NCBI RefSeq assembly: GCF_016834455.1
Contig: NZ_CP069213.1
Location: forward strand, 2,604,501 to 2,668,500
Reading direction: 5' to 3'
DNA: 64,000 nucleotides
Source of the DNA: Shewanella litorisediminis
Lineage (GTDB): Bacteria; Pseudomonadota; Gammaproteobacteria; Enterobacterales; Shewanellaceae
Of the stretch, positions 8,857 through 18,074 are shown piece by piece. The notes under the pieces are model-generated. The model had not been told where the DNA came from. It searched no databases and saw only the letters and a program-made list of their open reading frames with translations. Made by a program: the position numbers and the translations under genes. Numbering within the stretch: position 1 is the first letter of the stretch; each line of letters begins with the position of its first letter.

Positions 8857-9267
8857 ATGTTTGGAAAAAATAACAAATCCGGCGCTGGCCTGACGTTCAT
8901 TTCTCCCGGCACTCGCCTCAGTGGCGAAACCCGTTTCGAGGGTGATGCCCTCATTGGTGGAGAACTCCTTGGCAACATCGAAGCCCTCAACAAAATAACC
9001 ATTGAAGCGGGCGGCGTGATTGATGGAGTACTCAAATGCACCGAGCTTAAAGTGTCCGGGCAATTCAAGGGCAAACTCTTTTGCGAAAAGCTCATCATTG
9101 CCGGCGGTGGCATGGTCGAAGGTGAGGTTAAATGTGACCGCATGGAAATCTTCGAAGGTGGTCAGTTCGTCGGGTTCAGAACCCGCGAGAGCCTGAGTGG
9201 CGAGTTGCTGGAAGCCAAGAACAGCCAAAAAGATCCTCAGGTGCTGCTGCGTCAGGAACCCGCTTGA
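8857..9267 (+). CDS. Bactofilin family protein
   Basis: A 136-residue protein with the bactofilin (DUF583) beta-helix pattern: successive short strands rich in G, V and I around GDALIGGELLGNIEA, GGVIDGVLKC, GQFKGKLFCE and GGMVEGEVKC. Bactofilins polymerise into cytoskeletal filaments that scaffold cell-wall or surface machinery. No membrane segment is seen. It stands alone and is followed by a terminator. No strong ribosome site was found before the ATG. Confidence 0.88.
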   Translation: MFGKNNKSGAGLTFISPGTRLSGETRFEGDALIGGELLGNIEALNKITIEAGGVIDGVLKCTELKVSGQFKGKLFCEKLIIAGGGMVEGEVKCDRMEIFEGGQFVGFRTRESLSGELLEAKNSQKDPQVLLRQEPA

Positions 9268-9330
9268 TGGGTGTTATGCCTGAGACTAAGCCAGCTTTCT
9301 GAAGGTCGCTTCATCACAGCAGCTTTCCCC

Positions 9331-9356
9331 AAAACGCTGCCACGGCCGCGTTTTTT
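9331..9356 (+). terminator. Terminator after bactofilin gene
   Basis: AACGC/GCGTT outer stem with an inner GCC/GGC stem (one mismatch), followed by six T residues, 64 bases after the stop. Confidence 0.75.
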
Positions 9357-9463
9357 GCTGCCCGCCCAAGGTTAATTGATTGTTAAAAACATGACATTTA
9401 TCAAAGCCACGTCCTACAGGCTTTGCTAGTGTTTTTCTATCAGCCACCATCCTTTTCCCCTCG

Positions 9464-10456
9464 ATGAATAAGCCTTTGGATAAACAACTGGCAGAGCTCG
9501 ATATTTTCTCATTGATGCTCTTTCGCGCCATCTTCGAGACCGGGCATGCCAACATCGCGGCCCGGCAATTGGATGTGTCAGCCCCAAAGGTCAGCCGGGC
9601 GCTCGCCAGTTTGCGGCTGATATTCGCCGATGAACTCTTTTATCGTCGTCAACAGGGCTTTAAACCCACGCCGCTGGCCGAGCAGCTCTATCCGGCCATT
9701 CGCGAGCTGACCGACGGTATTAACCTGCTTGGCATGCAGCTTAAAGACCATCAAGCGTTTCACAGGCAAGAGTGTCAGGTACTCGATTTGGCAGTGAGCT
9801 CCGGCATACTCACCACCCTGGCATTGGAGTTCAATCGCAGAGAGGGATTGTGCCCTTCTGTGGTGTTACACCATTGGCAGGAAAATACAGCCGACAGAAT
9901 ACATGCCGGTGAGCTGGATTTGGGCCTGGCGCTGGCGCCTGAGCCACACAGCGAGCTCAGTTATGAGCGCCTTTGCGACGCCCCCGGCCTTTGCCTGGTT
10001 GCCGCCGCCAATCACCCCATTTGGCAGCAATCCGAGATAAGTCTTGAACACATTTGCGAGTATCCATTTCTGTGCATGAATCACCCGGGGTTCAATGACA
10101 AAGTCGACCCGCTGGAGCTGTTTTGCCATAGGGAAGGCCTTGTCCCACCGACAGTGCTGCGTGTGTCAGACAAGGAAGAATGGTTTGGGCATCTTTTATG
10201 CCAGCAAAGCCTGGCTTTTGCATCTCCCCTGGAGTGGGGATTGCTTACAGCCTTGCCCGGGGTGGAAATCAAACACCTTTCAGCAAAAGAACTTGCCCGC
10301 CTCCATACCGGGATTGCGGTTCCCGGCCTCTATCTTATCGAAAAACCGGCTCATCACCGCCGCTACAGCCCCGACGACAGGAAAAAGCTGCTGCACATTA
10401 TTGCGCTTACACTGGGATTGGAAACCGAAGATCACTCAATCAATTTCAGCATCTAA
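9464..10456 (+). CDS. LysR family transcriptional regulator
   Basis: A 330-residue LysR-type regulator. The N-terminal winged helix-turn-helix occupies about residues 12-70 (GHANIAARQLDVSAPKVSRA, then LFYRRQQGFKPT), and the rest is the periplasmic-binding-protein-like effector domain. The effector is unknown. It lies 155 bases upstream of the decaheme cytochrome gene on the same strand, separated by a terminator-like hairpin, so control of that gene is possible but only positional inference. Confidence 0.85.
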   Translation: MNKPLDKQLAELDIFSLMLFRAIFETGHANIAARQLDVSAPKVSRALASLRLIFADELFYRRQQGFKPTPLAEQLYPAIRELTDGINLLGMQLKDHQAFHRQECQVLDLAVSSGILTTLALEFNRREGLCPSVVLHHWQENTADRIHAGELDLGLALAPEPHSELSYERLCDAPGLCLVAAANHPIWQQSEISLEHICEYPFLCMNHPGFNDKVDPLELFCHREGLVPPTVLRVSDKEEWFGHLLCQQSLAFASPLEWGLLTALPGVEIKHLSAKELARLHTGIAVPGLYLIEKPAHHRRYSPDDRKKLLHIIALTLGLETEDHSINFSI

Positions 10457-10495
10457 AATTACCAATTACCCAAATCGAAATTCACAAATAAGAGT

Positions 10496-10531
10496 TTAAA
10501 AGCCTGTTTCACACATTTGAAACAGACTTTT
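10496..10531 (+). terminator. Terminator-like hairpin after LysR gene
   Basis: AAAAG-C-CTGTTTCA pairs with TGAAACAG-A-CTTTT around a six-base loop. It separates the LysR gene from the cytochrome gene. Confidence 0.55.
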
Positions 10532-10611
10532 AACTACCACTTTATATATATACCCATCGTCCTATAGTGGAAATACTGCAATAGCAGTCTTAAAGGCTAT
10601 AAAGGGACGCG

Positions 10612-12936
10612 ATGATGAAAAACTACAATAGGTCACTGCTGACGATAGCACTCCTCAGTGCTCTGACCCTTACCGCATGCGGTGACGGTAAAGATGGTCA
10701 GGACGGCGCACCTGGTACTCCGGGCACTCCCGGCACGCCTGGCGAACCTGGTAAACCAGGTACCCCAGCCGGCGCTTTCGTTACCACTGCAGATAAAGCC
10801 GCTGATGTTACCTTCGACATACTCCCAGCCGATATCAATGTGGCGGGATCAGGTGAATTCGCAATTAAATTCAAAGCCATGGGCAAAAATGCTCAAGGCC
10901 GTTCAGTTCCATTCAGCGGACTGGATATGGTGTCACTGTATTCACTGACACTGGCAGCCAACAGCTCAGGCAGCGGCGCGCCACTGGAGTGGGTGAACAA
11001 TGCCATGGTGCAGGATCTGGGCTCTTCCATGTACTGTACCCTTACAGGCACCTACAGCTCCCGCGGTCAAACCGGTAATGCCTGTACACTGGTGGAAGAT
11101 GCCGACGAGCTTGGCACTTACACGGGCACCTGGACCCATGAGGGCGCAGCGCCCATCATGAACCCTAATGATGACCTCAATGCCACCCACCGCCTGATCA
11201 TGCGGGCCTACAATGTAAAAGACAGCGGCGGCACCACACTCTCTGACAAGGTGCTCTCTGACAGACTGGACTATGTGCCAGCTACAGGTGCGCTCGTTGA
11301 AGCCACCGGCAAAGACACAGTCACAGATGCAGCCTGTATGAACTGTCACGGCAATATAGATGGTCGTATTGCCAAAATTGAAGCGCACCACAACTATCAG
11401 AGTGTGGAAAACTGCGTGGCCTGCCACAATCCCGATAACCAGCCCGATGAAGATCAGCTTGCCGAAGGCTGGCTGTTCGATTTCGGCCCCATGATCCACC
11501 GTCTCCATGCCGGGCACCATATCAGTGACTTCCTCTCCGGCGAAGCCAAGGAGTACTTCGGCGAACTGGGTTTCCCCGGCGAACTGCGTGAATGTACCAG
11601 CTGCCACAACAACGGTCCTTCCTGGAGCAATAACCTGTATCGTCAGGCGTGCGTTGGCTGTCACATCAACGTGAACTTTGAAACCGGTGAAGGCCACTCG
11701 AACTTTGACCTGGCACAAGCCGACGACAGTCAGTGTAAATCCTGTCACGCCAGCGGCTCTTTAAGCCCTGCCATGGCCCACAAGGTTGGCAAACGCGCAG
11801 AATATGCTGAGCTGTTCAAGATTGAGCCCCAAACAGCCACTGTGTCAGACCCTGTTGCTGACGATGGCATGAAAACACTTGCCGTCAGCGTCAAGATCAC
11901 CATGAATGGTGCCCCTGTGGCCGATGGCACCGTGCTGACCGATTACATGACCAACACCGGCCGTCCGCTGCTGATTGGTAATGTGAATTCAGGTGGTTTC
12001 GTCAATGGCGATTTAAACCTCAGACTCACCGACAGCCCAGTGCTTTCCGGTGGCGTACTGACGGTGAGCAAAGCCTTCCCTGAAGCCTTGCTGACCGGCA
12101 CCATCTATGTGACTGCCGAAGTCCAGGTCTGCGCAGATAAAGGCATGGTTGTGAAGTGCCGTGATGGCGCAGGTGCTGCCGTTGAAGGTCTGGACTTTGG
12201 TGCTGACCATGGTTTGGCCAACGCAGCCCCACTGACCTACTTCAACCTGGATGACCCCGCTGGCGCAACCGTGACTGCCCGCATGGATACCCCTGCCCGC
12301 ATCACAGTGGAAGAAGCCAAGTGTAACAGCTGTCACCAAAATCTGACCCACGTGAAAGGCACCCACGGTGTAACCGAGTTTACCCAGTGTATGGCGTGTC
12401 ATAACACCCTGGCTGGCCGCTCTGGTCACCCGGTACAGTACGACACAGGCGAAGTAGATGCCGATGGTAACCGTATATTCGAAACCATCACCGACATCAC
12501 CTTCAGCAACCGTGATCTCATTACCGTTGCCCACCGTTTCCACAGTGGTAACTGGGATGCGCTGCGCGGTGTGCCAGCTATCTACCTTGACAAGAATATG
12601 GAGCTGCAAGGCTATCCCGGTGTTGCCACCGACTGCAGTGCCTGTCACAAAGACGGCGCCCAGTTCTTTGCCAACGACGGTGGCCTGACCTCAGGTAAAC
12701 GTGCCATCAAGGTCAGCTCCACAGCTGAAGAATACATTACCCCAGTGGCCGAAGCCTGCCGTACCTGCCACGCTCACTCCAATGGTGCCGCACTGGCCCA
12801 CTTCAAGAGCAATGGCGCCTACGTACAGGGTGAGCCTGCCACAACCAGCAATCTGCCGGTTGAAAGCTGCGCCACCTGTCACGCAGAAGGTAAAGCTTAC
12901 GGTATCGATAAGGTGCACGCAGAGGCCTCTCACTAA
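10612..12936 (+). CDS. OmcA/MtrC-family decaheme c-type cytochrome lipoprotein
   Basis: A 774-residue exported lipoprotein (lipobox LTAC, Cys23) with ten CxxCH haem motifs at about 242, 268, 328, 347, 375, 571, 593, 675, 716 and 753. Five haems lie on each side of a cysteine-poor beta domain (about 400-560), the layout of MtrC/OmcA outer-surface cytochromes that pass electrons to extracellular acceptors. Between lipobox and mature domain (about 25-53) is a collagen-like Gly-x-y stretch (GAPGTPGTPGTPGEPGKPG) that may act as a spacer. No mtrA/mtrB-type partners are adjacent. The start has AAGGGA just upstream; the second ATG at 10615 is an alternative. Confidence 0.95.
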   Translation: MMKNYNRSLLTIALLSALTLTACGDGKDGQDGAPGTPGTPGTPGEPGKPGTPAGAFVTTADKAADVTFDILPADINVAGSGEFAIKFKAMGKNAQGRSVPFSGLDMVSLYSLTLAANSSGSGAPLEWVNNAMVQDLGSSMYCTLTGTYSSRGQTGNACTLVEDADELGTYTGTWTHEGAAPIMNPNDDLNATHRLIMRAYNVKDSGGTTLSDKVLSDRLDYVPATGALVEATGKDTVTDAACMNCHGNIDGRIAKIEAHHNYQSVENCVACHNPDNQPDEDQLAEGWLFDFGPMIHRLHAGHHISDFLSGEAKEYFGELGFPGELRECTSCHNNGPSWSNNLYRQACVGCHINVNFETGEGHSNFDLAQADDSQCKSCHASGSLSPAMAHKVGKRAEYAELFKIEPQTATVSDPVADDGMKTLAVSVKITMNGAPVADGTVLTDYMTNTGRPLLIGNVNSGGFVNGDLNLRLTDSPVLSGGVLTVSKAFPEALLTGTIYVTAEVQVCADKGMVVKCRDGAGAAVEGLDFGADHGLANAAPLTYFNLDDPAGATVTARMDTPARITVEEAKCNSCHQNLTHVKGTHGVTEFTQCMACHNTLAGRSGHPVQYDTGEVDADGNRIFETITDITFSNRDLITVAHRFHSGNWDALRGVPAIYLDKNMELQGYPGVATDCSACHKDGAQFFANDGGLTSGKRAIKVSSTAEEYITPVAEACRTCHAHSNGAALAHFKSNGAYVQGEPATTSNLPVESCATCHAEGKAYGIDKVHAEASH

Positions 12937-12985
12937 GAGGGTACCTTTGGGCTCCCCTGCAAAGCCCAGTTCTCTGCAAACCCTT

Positions 12986-13009
12986 CGGGGGCCTTCGGGC
13001 CCCCGTTTT
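12986..13009 (+). terminator. Terminator after decaheme cytochrome gene
   Basis: Perfect CGGGGGCC/GGCCCCCG stem closed by a TTCG tetraloop and followed by TTTT, 50 bases after the cytochrome stop. It overlaps the end of the convergent gene. Confidence 0.9.
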
Positions 13010-13701
13010 CATTCTTGATTGCTATGGCTGAGTTGCTCTGCTTTAAATTCTCTGAGCCTTCTTGCTACCACCGCGGGCGAGTCATCCAGGGCATCGGCGG
13101 GGATATACAGATGATAGCCAAGCTGCTTGTCCAGCAGCAGGCAGCGGTGACCAAACATGGCCAACACCCCGCGATAACGTTCACCATGGGTAAGCAAGGG
13201 GGTAAATTCGGCGCTGAGCTGGGTTTCAAGGGACTCCAGCGCATCCCCCTGAGCGGCCGCCGTCATCAACAAGGGCCGCTGTTCAGACAAAAGCCCGGTG
13301 GCGAGTCTGGGGGAGATACTGTCCAGCACCGGGTTGATTTTTTTCACTTTAATGCCGATAAAGGACAAGTCCAGACTGTCCAATCCCTGGCTCACACGGG
13401 GAACATCGATGCGTTGAATGTTCTCCCACTCGAGCCGGTATTGACCACGGCGGTGATAAAACACCAGTCCATCGGCGTCGCCTTTGAGCGATTCCGGCGG
13501 TTGTGACACCTTGGCATAGCCCAGCACCAGGCCCACTGCCCCCAGGGTAAAGAGCACCAATCCCGGCCCAAACCAGTGTCTGGCGCCGATAAAAATCAGC
13601 AGCGAAATACACAACAGCAGTGCACTTATCAGGGTTAACGTAATGCCGTTTCGCTTGGTGGCTGCGACGATGGAAAAATGCCCGTTCTTTTTTTCTGTCA
13701 T
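13009..13701 (-). CDS. Membrane protein, DUF2982-like
   Basis: A 230-residue protein with two adjacent membrane segments near the N-terminus (about 20-38 and 44-62) and a soluble C-terminal part of about 160 residues. It resembles the DUF2982 family of uncharacterised Shewanella/Vibrio proteins; that assignment is from memory. The function is unknown. Its start overlaps the stop of the upstream ElyC-like gene by four bases (ATGA), so the two are probably translationally coupled. Confidence 0.65.
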   Translation of the reverse strand: MTEKKNGHFSIVAATKRNGITLTLISALLLCISLLIFIGARHWFGPGLVLFTLGAVGLVLGYAKVSQPPESLKGDADGLVFYHRRGQYRLEWENIQRIDVPRVSQGLDSLDLSFIGIKVKKINPVLDSISPRLATGLLSEQRPLLMTAAAQGDALESLETQLSAEFTPLLTHGERYRGVLAMFGHRCLLLDKQLGYHLYIPADALDDSPAVVARRLREFKAEQLSHSNQE

Positions 13702-14435
13702 GCCCCGTACCTCAACTCAAACCACAGAGTGCCAACATATTCGTGAATGGCCTTTTGCGAACTGGACAAAGTCTCGGCATTGAGTCGCCACCAGGTGGAC
13801 CGGCGCGCGGTAAAATCGGTTGGCGCCGCCTCAGCATTGAGCCCCTCATGGGCAAACATGGCCATGGCCCTTGGCATATGGGCCGCTGAGGTGACAAGTC
13901 TTATGGGCACGTCCAGCCCCAAGGCTTTAATCTGGCGCGCCTCTTCCAGTGTGTCCCTGGCAAGGGGCAAGGCGATTATCTGCGCCTCTGGCACCCCAAG
14001 CTCCATCGCCGCCTGCTTCATCACGTCAGCATGGGCGAAACGATTGTAGTCACTGCGATAGCCGCTCACTATCAAGGTGCAATCTTTCCCCAGTGACATT
14101 TGTTTGAGTCCTTCAGTCAGCCGGGCCAACGCCACCGGTGACAATTGCTGCACTGCGCTGCCATGGATAGCATCATCATGCTCAAAGCCCAGAACCGACA
14201 CCACACAGTCGCCCTCAATGGGCCTTGGGTTGGCACTGTAGCGCTGCTCGAGCGGGTTAATCAGCATATTGCTGCCGAAGGTGGAAGACAAAAACACCAG
14301 CGCGGCGACGGAAACCATCAGCAGAGACCGAGCAAGTGCGCGTCTTTGCCACAGAATAAGCACGAGCAGCAACCCCAACACCAACAGTGGAATGGGCATG
14401 ACCAGCAGGGATAGGATCTTTTTAAGTAAAAACAT
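13698..14435 (-). CDS. ElyC/SanA/YdcF family protein (DUF218)
   Basis: A 245-residue envelope protein with two N-terminal membrane segments (about 5-28 and 38-54) and a DUF218 domain (about 80-235), including VSVLGFEHDD, IVSGYRSDYNRFAHA and LVTSAAHMPRAM. E. coli ElyC and SanA of this family affect envelope integrity and peptidoglycan or lipid-carrier metabolism; the reaction is not established. The next gene overlaps its stop. Confidence 0.85.
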   Translation of the reverse strand: MFLLKKILSLLVMPIPLLVLGLLLVLILWQRRALARSLLMVSVAALVFLSSTFGSNMLINPLEQRYSANPRPIEGDCVVSVLGFEHDDAIHGSAVQQLSPVALARLTEGLKQMSLGKDCTLIVSGYRSDYNRFAHADVMKQAAMELGVPEAQIIALPLARDTLEEARQIKALGLDVPIRLVTSAAHMPRAMAMFAHEGLNAEAAPTDFTARRSTWWRLNAETLSSSQKAIHEYVGTLWFELRYGA

Positions 14436-14501
14436 GGGAAAATCTTGCCTTAACGCGGATGAGGCAAGAGCTTACCCAAGGAGAGAAGTTGTGGCTACCT
14501 G

Positions 14502-14540
14502 AAAAAACGCCTTGCCGGCATGAAAGCGGGCAAGGCGTTT
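14502..14540 (-). terminator. Terminator after mak
   Basis: AAACGCCTTGCC pairs with GGCAAGGCGTTT, with a T6 tract on the minus strand, about 35 bases past the mak stop. Confidence 0.85.
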
Positions 14541-14574
14541 CTATTGTAATAGACCAGCGCTGGCGAAAAGAAGG

Positions 14575-15474
14575 TCAGCGCTTTTCCCACAGCCAGGCGG
14601 CGCCGCGAACGCCCGAGGAGCAACCATAGAGGTTCTGCACCACAGGGGTACGGCACTCACGGCCCACCACATATTTGGGCAGTATTGCCGGCAATCGGGT
14701 ATAAATGGCCTGCACATTGGACATACCGCCGCCAAGCACAATGGCATCGGGGTCGAGCATGTTGATCACATGTGCAAGCGCTCGGGCCAACCGGTCCAGA
14801 TAGCGGTCAAACACCTGATTGGCGAGCGCGTCACCCGCCTCTACCAGGGCCATGATCTCGGCGCCATTTTGGGCTGTGCCACCACTGGCTCTGAAATCGC
14901 GCAAAAAGCCGGTTCCTGAGACAAAGGTTTCGATGCAGTCTTTATTGCCACAAAAGCACTCTGTGGTGTTGAACTCATCGGGGCGCATCCAGGGCAAGGG
15001 ATTATGGCCCCACTCACCGCCAATGCCGTTGCCGCCTTCATGCACCCGGCCATCGAAGGCGAGCCCGGCGCCGCATCCCGTGCCTAAAATGGCACCAAAT
15101 ACCACGCGTTTTCCGGCAGCCGCGCCATCTACGGCCTCAGAGACCGCAAAACAGTTGGCGTCGTTGGCTACCCGCACTTCCCGGTTGAGCAAAACGCCCA
15201 GGTCGCGGTCGAGGGGATGACCATTAATCCAGGTTGAGTTGGCGTTTTTCACCAGCCCTGTATAGGGGGAGATAACGCCGGGTATGCCTATTCCAAGACT
15301 ACCCTGGGTGCCCAGCGTGGCTTCGGCTTCGTTCACCAGGGTCACAACCGCATTCAGGGTACCCTGATATTCCTTCGGTGTTGCAATGCGCTTACGGAAA
15401 AGCTCACTGCCATCTTCCCCCAGTGCCACCAGCTCAATCTTGGTGCCACCGAGATCCACCCCCATTCGCATCAT
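14575..15474 (-). CDS. mak: ROK-family fructokinase
   Basis: A 299-residue ROK sugar kinase. Visible features are the phosphate-binding DLGGTKIE at the N-terminus, the ANDANCFAVSEA segment, GTGCGAG, the ROK zinc motif (His in GEWGHNP plus CFCGNKDCIE) and a C-terminal GCSSGVRGAAWLW. These closely match E. coli Mak (manno-fructokinase) as I recall it, favouring fructose over N-acetylglucosamine as substrate. GGAG lies about 10 bases before the first ATG; ATGs at 15471 and 15465 are alternatives. cysQ lies 27 bases upstream on the same strand. Confidence 0.85.
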   Translation of the reverse strand: MMRMGVDLGGTKIELVALGEDGSELFRKRIATPKEYQGTLNAVVTLVNEAEATLGTQGSLGIGIPGVISPYTGLVKNANSTWINGHPLDRDLGVLLNREVRVANDANCFAVSEAVDGAAAGKRVVFGAILGTGCGAGLAFDGRVHEGGNGIGGEWGHNPLPWMRPDEFNTTECFCGNKDCIETFVSGTGFLRDFRASGGTAQNGAEIMALVEAGDALANQVFDRYLDRLARALAHVINMLDPDAIVLGGGMSNVQAIYTRLPAILPKYVVGRECRTPVVQNLYGCSSGVRGAAWLWEKR

Positions 15475-15501
15475 CTGCTTTCTCCACTTCAGCCTGGGCT
15501 G

Positions 15502-16293
15502 TTAATGACCGTTCCACCCCGGCGCAGTTGCCATAAACCAGGGATTAAGAAGTTGTTCTTTATTGTTGTAAACCAGTGGGTTGGTTTCGCCATATACCAC
15601 CACCCTGCCGCCGGCACTTTCGAGCACCGCCTGGGCGGCGGCTGTGTCCCACTCACTGGTCGGCCCGAGTCTCGGGTACAGGTCGGCCCGTCCTTCGGCA
15701 AGCATACAAAACTTAAGCGAGCTGCCAACGCTGAGGAGTTCGTGGTCACCAAGGTTTGCCAGATACCCCGCCATCTCGGCAGACTGATGTGAGCGGCTGC
15801 CTACTACCACGGGAACTTCGCGCTTTTGCGCGCAGCCCGTCAAGGGATGGCACTCGCCCTGGCGCTCCAGCCAGGCACCCAGCCCCTCTGCACCGAGATA
15901 ACAGGTATCCAGCACAGGGGCAAACACCACGCCAGCCACCGCAACACCATCCCGCACCAGCGCAATATTTATCGTAAACTCGCCATTGCGCTTGATAAAT
16001 TCCTTGGTGCCATCGAGGGGATCAATCAGAAAATACTCCTGCCACTGGCGGCGGGTTTCCCAATGGATGACGTCTTCTTCTGACAGCACGGGTGTGTTCG
16101 GAAATGCCTCGGCGAGCTGCTCGATTATCACGGCGTGACTGGCCAGATCGGCTGCAGTAACCGGGCTGTCGTCGCTTTTTTGCGTCACCGACACATCGCC
16201 CTGCCCGTACACAGCCATAATGGCCGCACCGGCCCGACGGGCAATCTGCCCAAGCCTTTCCAGTGTCGATTTATCCAATGCCACCAATGTCAT
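15502..16293 (-). CDS. cysQ: 3'(2'),5'-bisphosphate nucleotidase CysQ
   Basis: A 263-residue Mg-dependent, lithium-sensitive phosphatase of the inositol-monophosphatase superfamily that removes the 3'-phosphate from PAP formed in sulfate assimilation. The metal motifs are visible: EED near residue 72, IDPLDGTKEF near 91-100 and SEWDTAAAQ near 213-221. CAGGAG precedes the ATG. It is followed by mak on the same strand, with no obvious functional link. Confidence 0.92.
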   Translation of the reverse strand: MTLVALDKSTLERLGQIARRAGAAIMAVYGQGDVSVTQKSDDSPVTAADLASHAVIIEQLAEAFPNTPVLSEEDVIHWETRRQWQEYFLIDPLDGTKEFIKRNGEFTINIALVRDGVAVAGVVFAPVLDTCYLGAEGLGAWLERQGECHPLTGCAQKREVPVVVGSRSHQSAEMAGYLANLGDHELLSVGSSLKFCMLAEGRADLYPRLGPTSEWDTAAAQAVLESAGGRVVVYGETNPLVYNNKEQLLNPWFMATAPGWNGH

Positions 16294-16490
16294 ACATACT
16301 CCTGCGCTTTACGGTCCATGATTTTCTGGCCAGGCAAAAACGCCATTATGCCATCGGCACCGGGCAGGAAATAATAACAAATTCGTTAAATTCAGTGCCA
16401 AAGATACTAAGGCAGGCGAGAGGCTGAGAAAAGAGCCGTTAACAAGGGTGCATTCGTATTCACAAGCCTGCCACGCGGCAGCTGCTGTGA

Positions 16491-16518
16491 TTGCCAACCC
16501 CTCAGCCCAGGGTACAAT
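16491..16518 (+). promoter_or_regulatory. Candidate sigma-70 promoter for wzi
   Basis: TTGCCA (16491-16496) and TACAAT (16513-16518) separated by 16 bases, about 38 bases before the wzi start in the gap divergent from cysQ. Confidence 0.5.
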
Positions 16519-16555
16519 ACAGGCCTTGTTAGCGTATTTATTGGCATTAAACACC

Positions 16556-18034
16556 ATGACTCACACTACGCACACCGTTCGCCTACTCGCTCTGCTTTCA
16601 TCAACGCTGCCATTTTTCGCCCAGGCTGACTGGTGGATTTCCCCGGATGATTTGGCCTTAAGGGCCGATATTCAGCGGCTGGCCGACACCGAGATTATCG
16701 GAGCGCCAGTGCTCACCTACCCTTTGATGTGGTCCGCTATCGAAAAGGACGTTCAGGCCGCCGATCCGGCCAGTCTTAGCCGCGCCACCCGTGACGCACT
16801 CTTTCGGGTTCAGGCTGCCCTTGCCAAGGCCAAGCCCAGTGTCATCACAGACGTGAAACTGGGGCTTGCCAACGATGAGCGGCGCTTTCGAGGCTTTGGT
16901 GACGCGCAGCACGATAAGATATCCACCACCGCGTCGCTGCAGGCACAAAACAACTGGGGCATAGTGCAGCTCAGTGGCAGCTGGTATGACAGCAACCTTG
17001 AAGGTAATCAGGCGCGGCTCGATAACAGCTTTGGCGCCCTGCGCCTTGGCAATTGGGTGCTGGCCGCGGGCAGCATTCCCAAATACTGGGGACCGGGTTG
17101 GGATACCGGCCTTATTCAAACCACCAATGCCCGGCCGATGCCCGGCATCAGTCTGACCCGGGACAATGCCGCTGCCTTTGACCTGCCAGTGCTCGAATGG
17201 CTTGGCCACTGGACCTTTACCACCGCATTCAGCCAAATGGAGAGCGAGCGCCATGTGCCCGATGCGCGCCATTGGGGAGCGCGAGGCAGTTTTAAGCCGC
17301 TGACCAATCTCGAAATCGGCGCCTCCTGGACCATGCAATGGGGCGGTAAAGGCTATGGCAACAGCCTGAAAGACTGGTGGGATGGCCTGTTCAATGGGGG
17401 CAAGAGCGAAAGCGAGGTGGAAAATGGCCAGGAAAACATGCTGGCCGGATACGACTTTCGCTATTCAACAAGCCTGTTTGGCGCGCCTGTTGCCTTGTAT
17501 TACGAGCGTATTCATGAAGATTTTCATCATGGAAAAAAGCGGCTCATCAACGCCTCAAACCTTGGTGGCGTTGACCTGTATCTGGATGGATTGAACACCC
17601 TGGTGTTTTTGGAATACTCAGATACCAAAGCAGCTTGCGGCGTCAGTTCAAACCATTATAACTGTTTGTATGAGCACGGTTTTTATCGCTCAGGCTACCG
17701 CTATTATGGCCGTAGCCTTGGCAGTACCTATGATAACGATACCGAAGCGCTGGTGTTGGGAGCCGTCACCCACTTAAGCGGTGGTGATAAATTTATCTCC
17801 AAGGCACGCTGGTTAAGGCTCAACGTAGACGGCAGTGACGCGCTCCCCCCCGGTGGCAACCCGCAGTCGCCGGGCCGTTACGAGCAGGTTTATCAGCTGG
17901 AAGCCCAGTATCGGATGCCATTTCAGGGGGGCGAACTGCTGTTGGAAGCGTCATTGGCCTACAGCGATTTCCGGTATGTGGGTGGTAATGACTGGAGTCC
18001 ATTCGCCACCATTCGTTATGAAAAGCGCTTTTAG
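16556..18034 (+). CDS. wzi: Capsule assembly Wzi family outer-membrane protein
   Basis: A 492-residue exported protein: signal peptide ending near FAQA, a helical N-terminal segment, then repeated amphipathic strands with a C-terminal aromatic residue (YEKRF), as in an outer-membrane barrel. It resembles the Wzi capsule-attachment family (Caps_assemb_Wzi), with GSIPKYWGPGWD and WRLN-type elements. Wzi anchors polysaccharide to the outer membrane. Start chosen at 16556 (MTHTTHTVRLL), since the signal peptide begins there; the open frame extends back to 16448. It is outside the main polysaccharide locus, about 2 kb away. Confidence 0.8.
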   Translation: MTHTTHTVRLLALLSSTLPFFAQADWWISPDDLALRADIQRLADTEIIGAPVLTYPLMWSAIEKDVQAADPASLSRATRDALFRVQAALAKAKPSVITDVKLGLANDERRFRGFGDAQHDKISTTASLQAQNNWGIVQLSGSWYDSNLEGNQARLDNSFGALRLGNWVLAAGSIPKYWGPGWDTGLIQTTNARPMPGISLTRDNAAAFDLPVLEWLGHWTFTTAFSQMESERHVPDARHWGARGSFKPLTNLEIGASWTMQWGGKGYGNSLKDWWDGLFNGGKSESEVENGQENMLAGYDFRYSTSLFGAPVALYYERIHEDFHHGKKRLINASNLGGVDLYLDGLNTLVFLEYSDTKAACGVSSNHYNCLYEHGFYRSGYRYYGRSLGSTYDNDTEALVLGAVTHLSGGDKFISKARWLRLNVDGSDALPPGGNPQSPGRYEQVYQLEAQYRMPFQGGELLLEASLAYSDFRYVGGNDWSPFATIRYEKRF

Positions 18035-18074
18035 TGCGGCGCCAGAGCTCTTGATAGCTGGCAAAGCCGGCCTC

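Noticed and set aside
10966-12648. Long minus-strand open frames opposite the decaheme cytochrome gene
   Set aside because: Shadow frames of a GC-rich coding sequence. The + strand frame has ten haem motifs and a lipobox.
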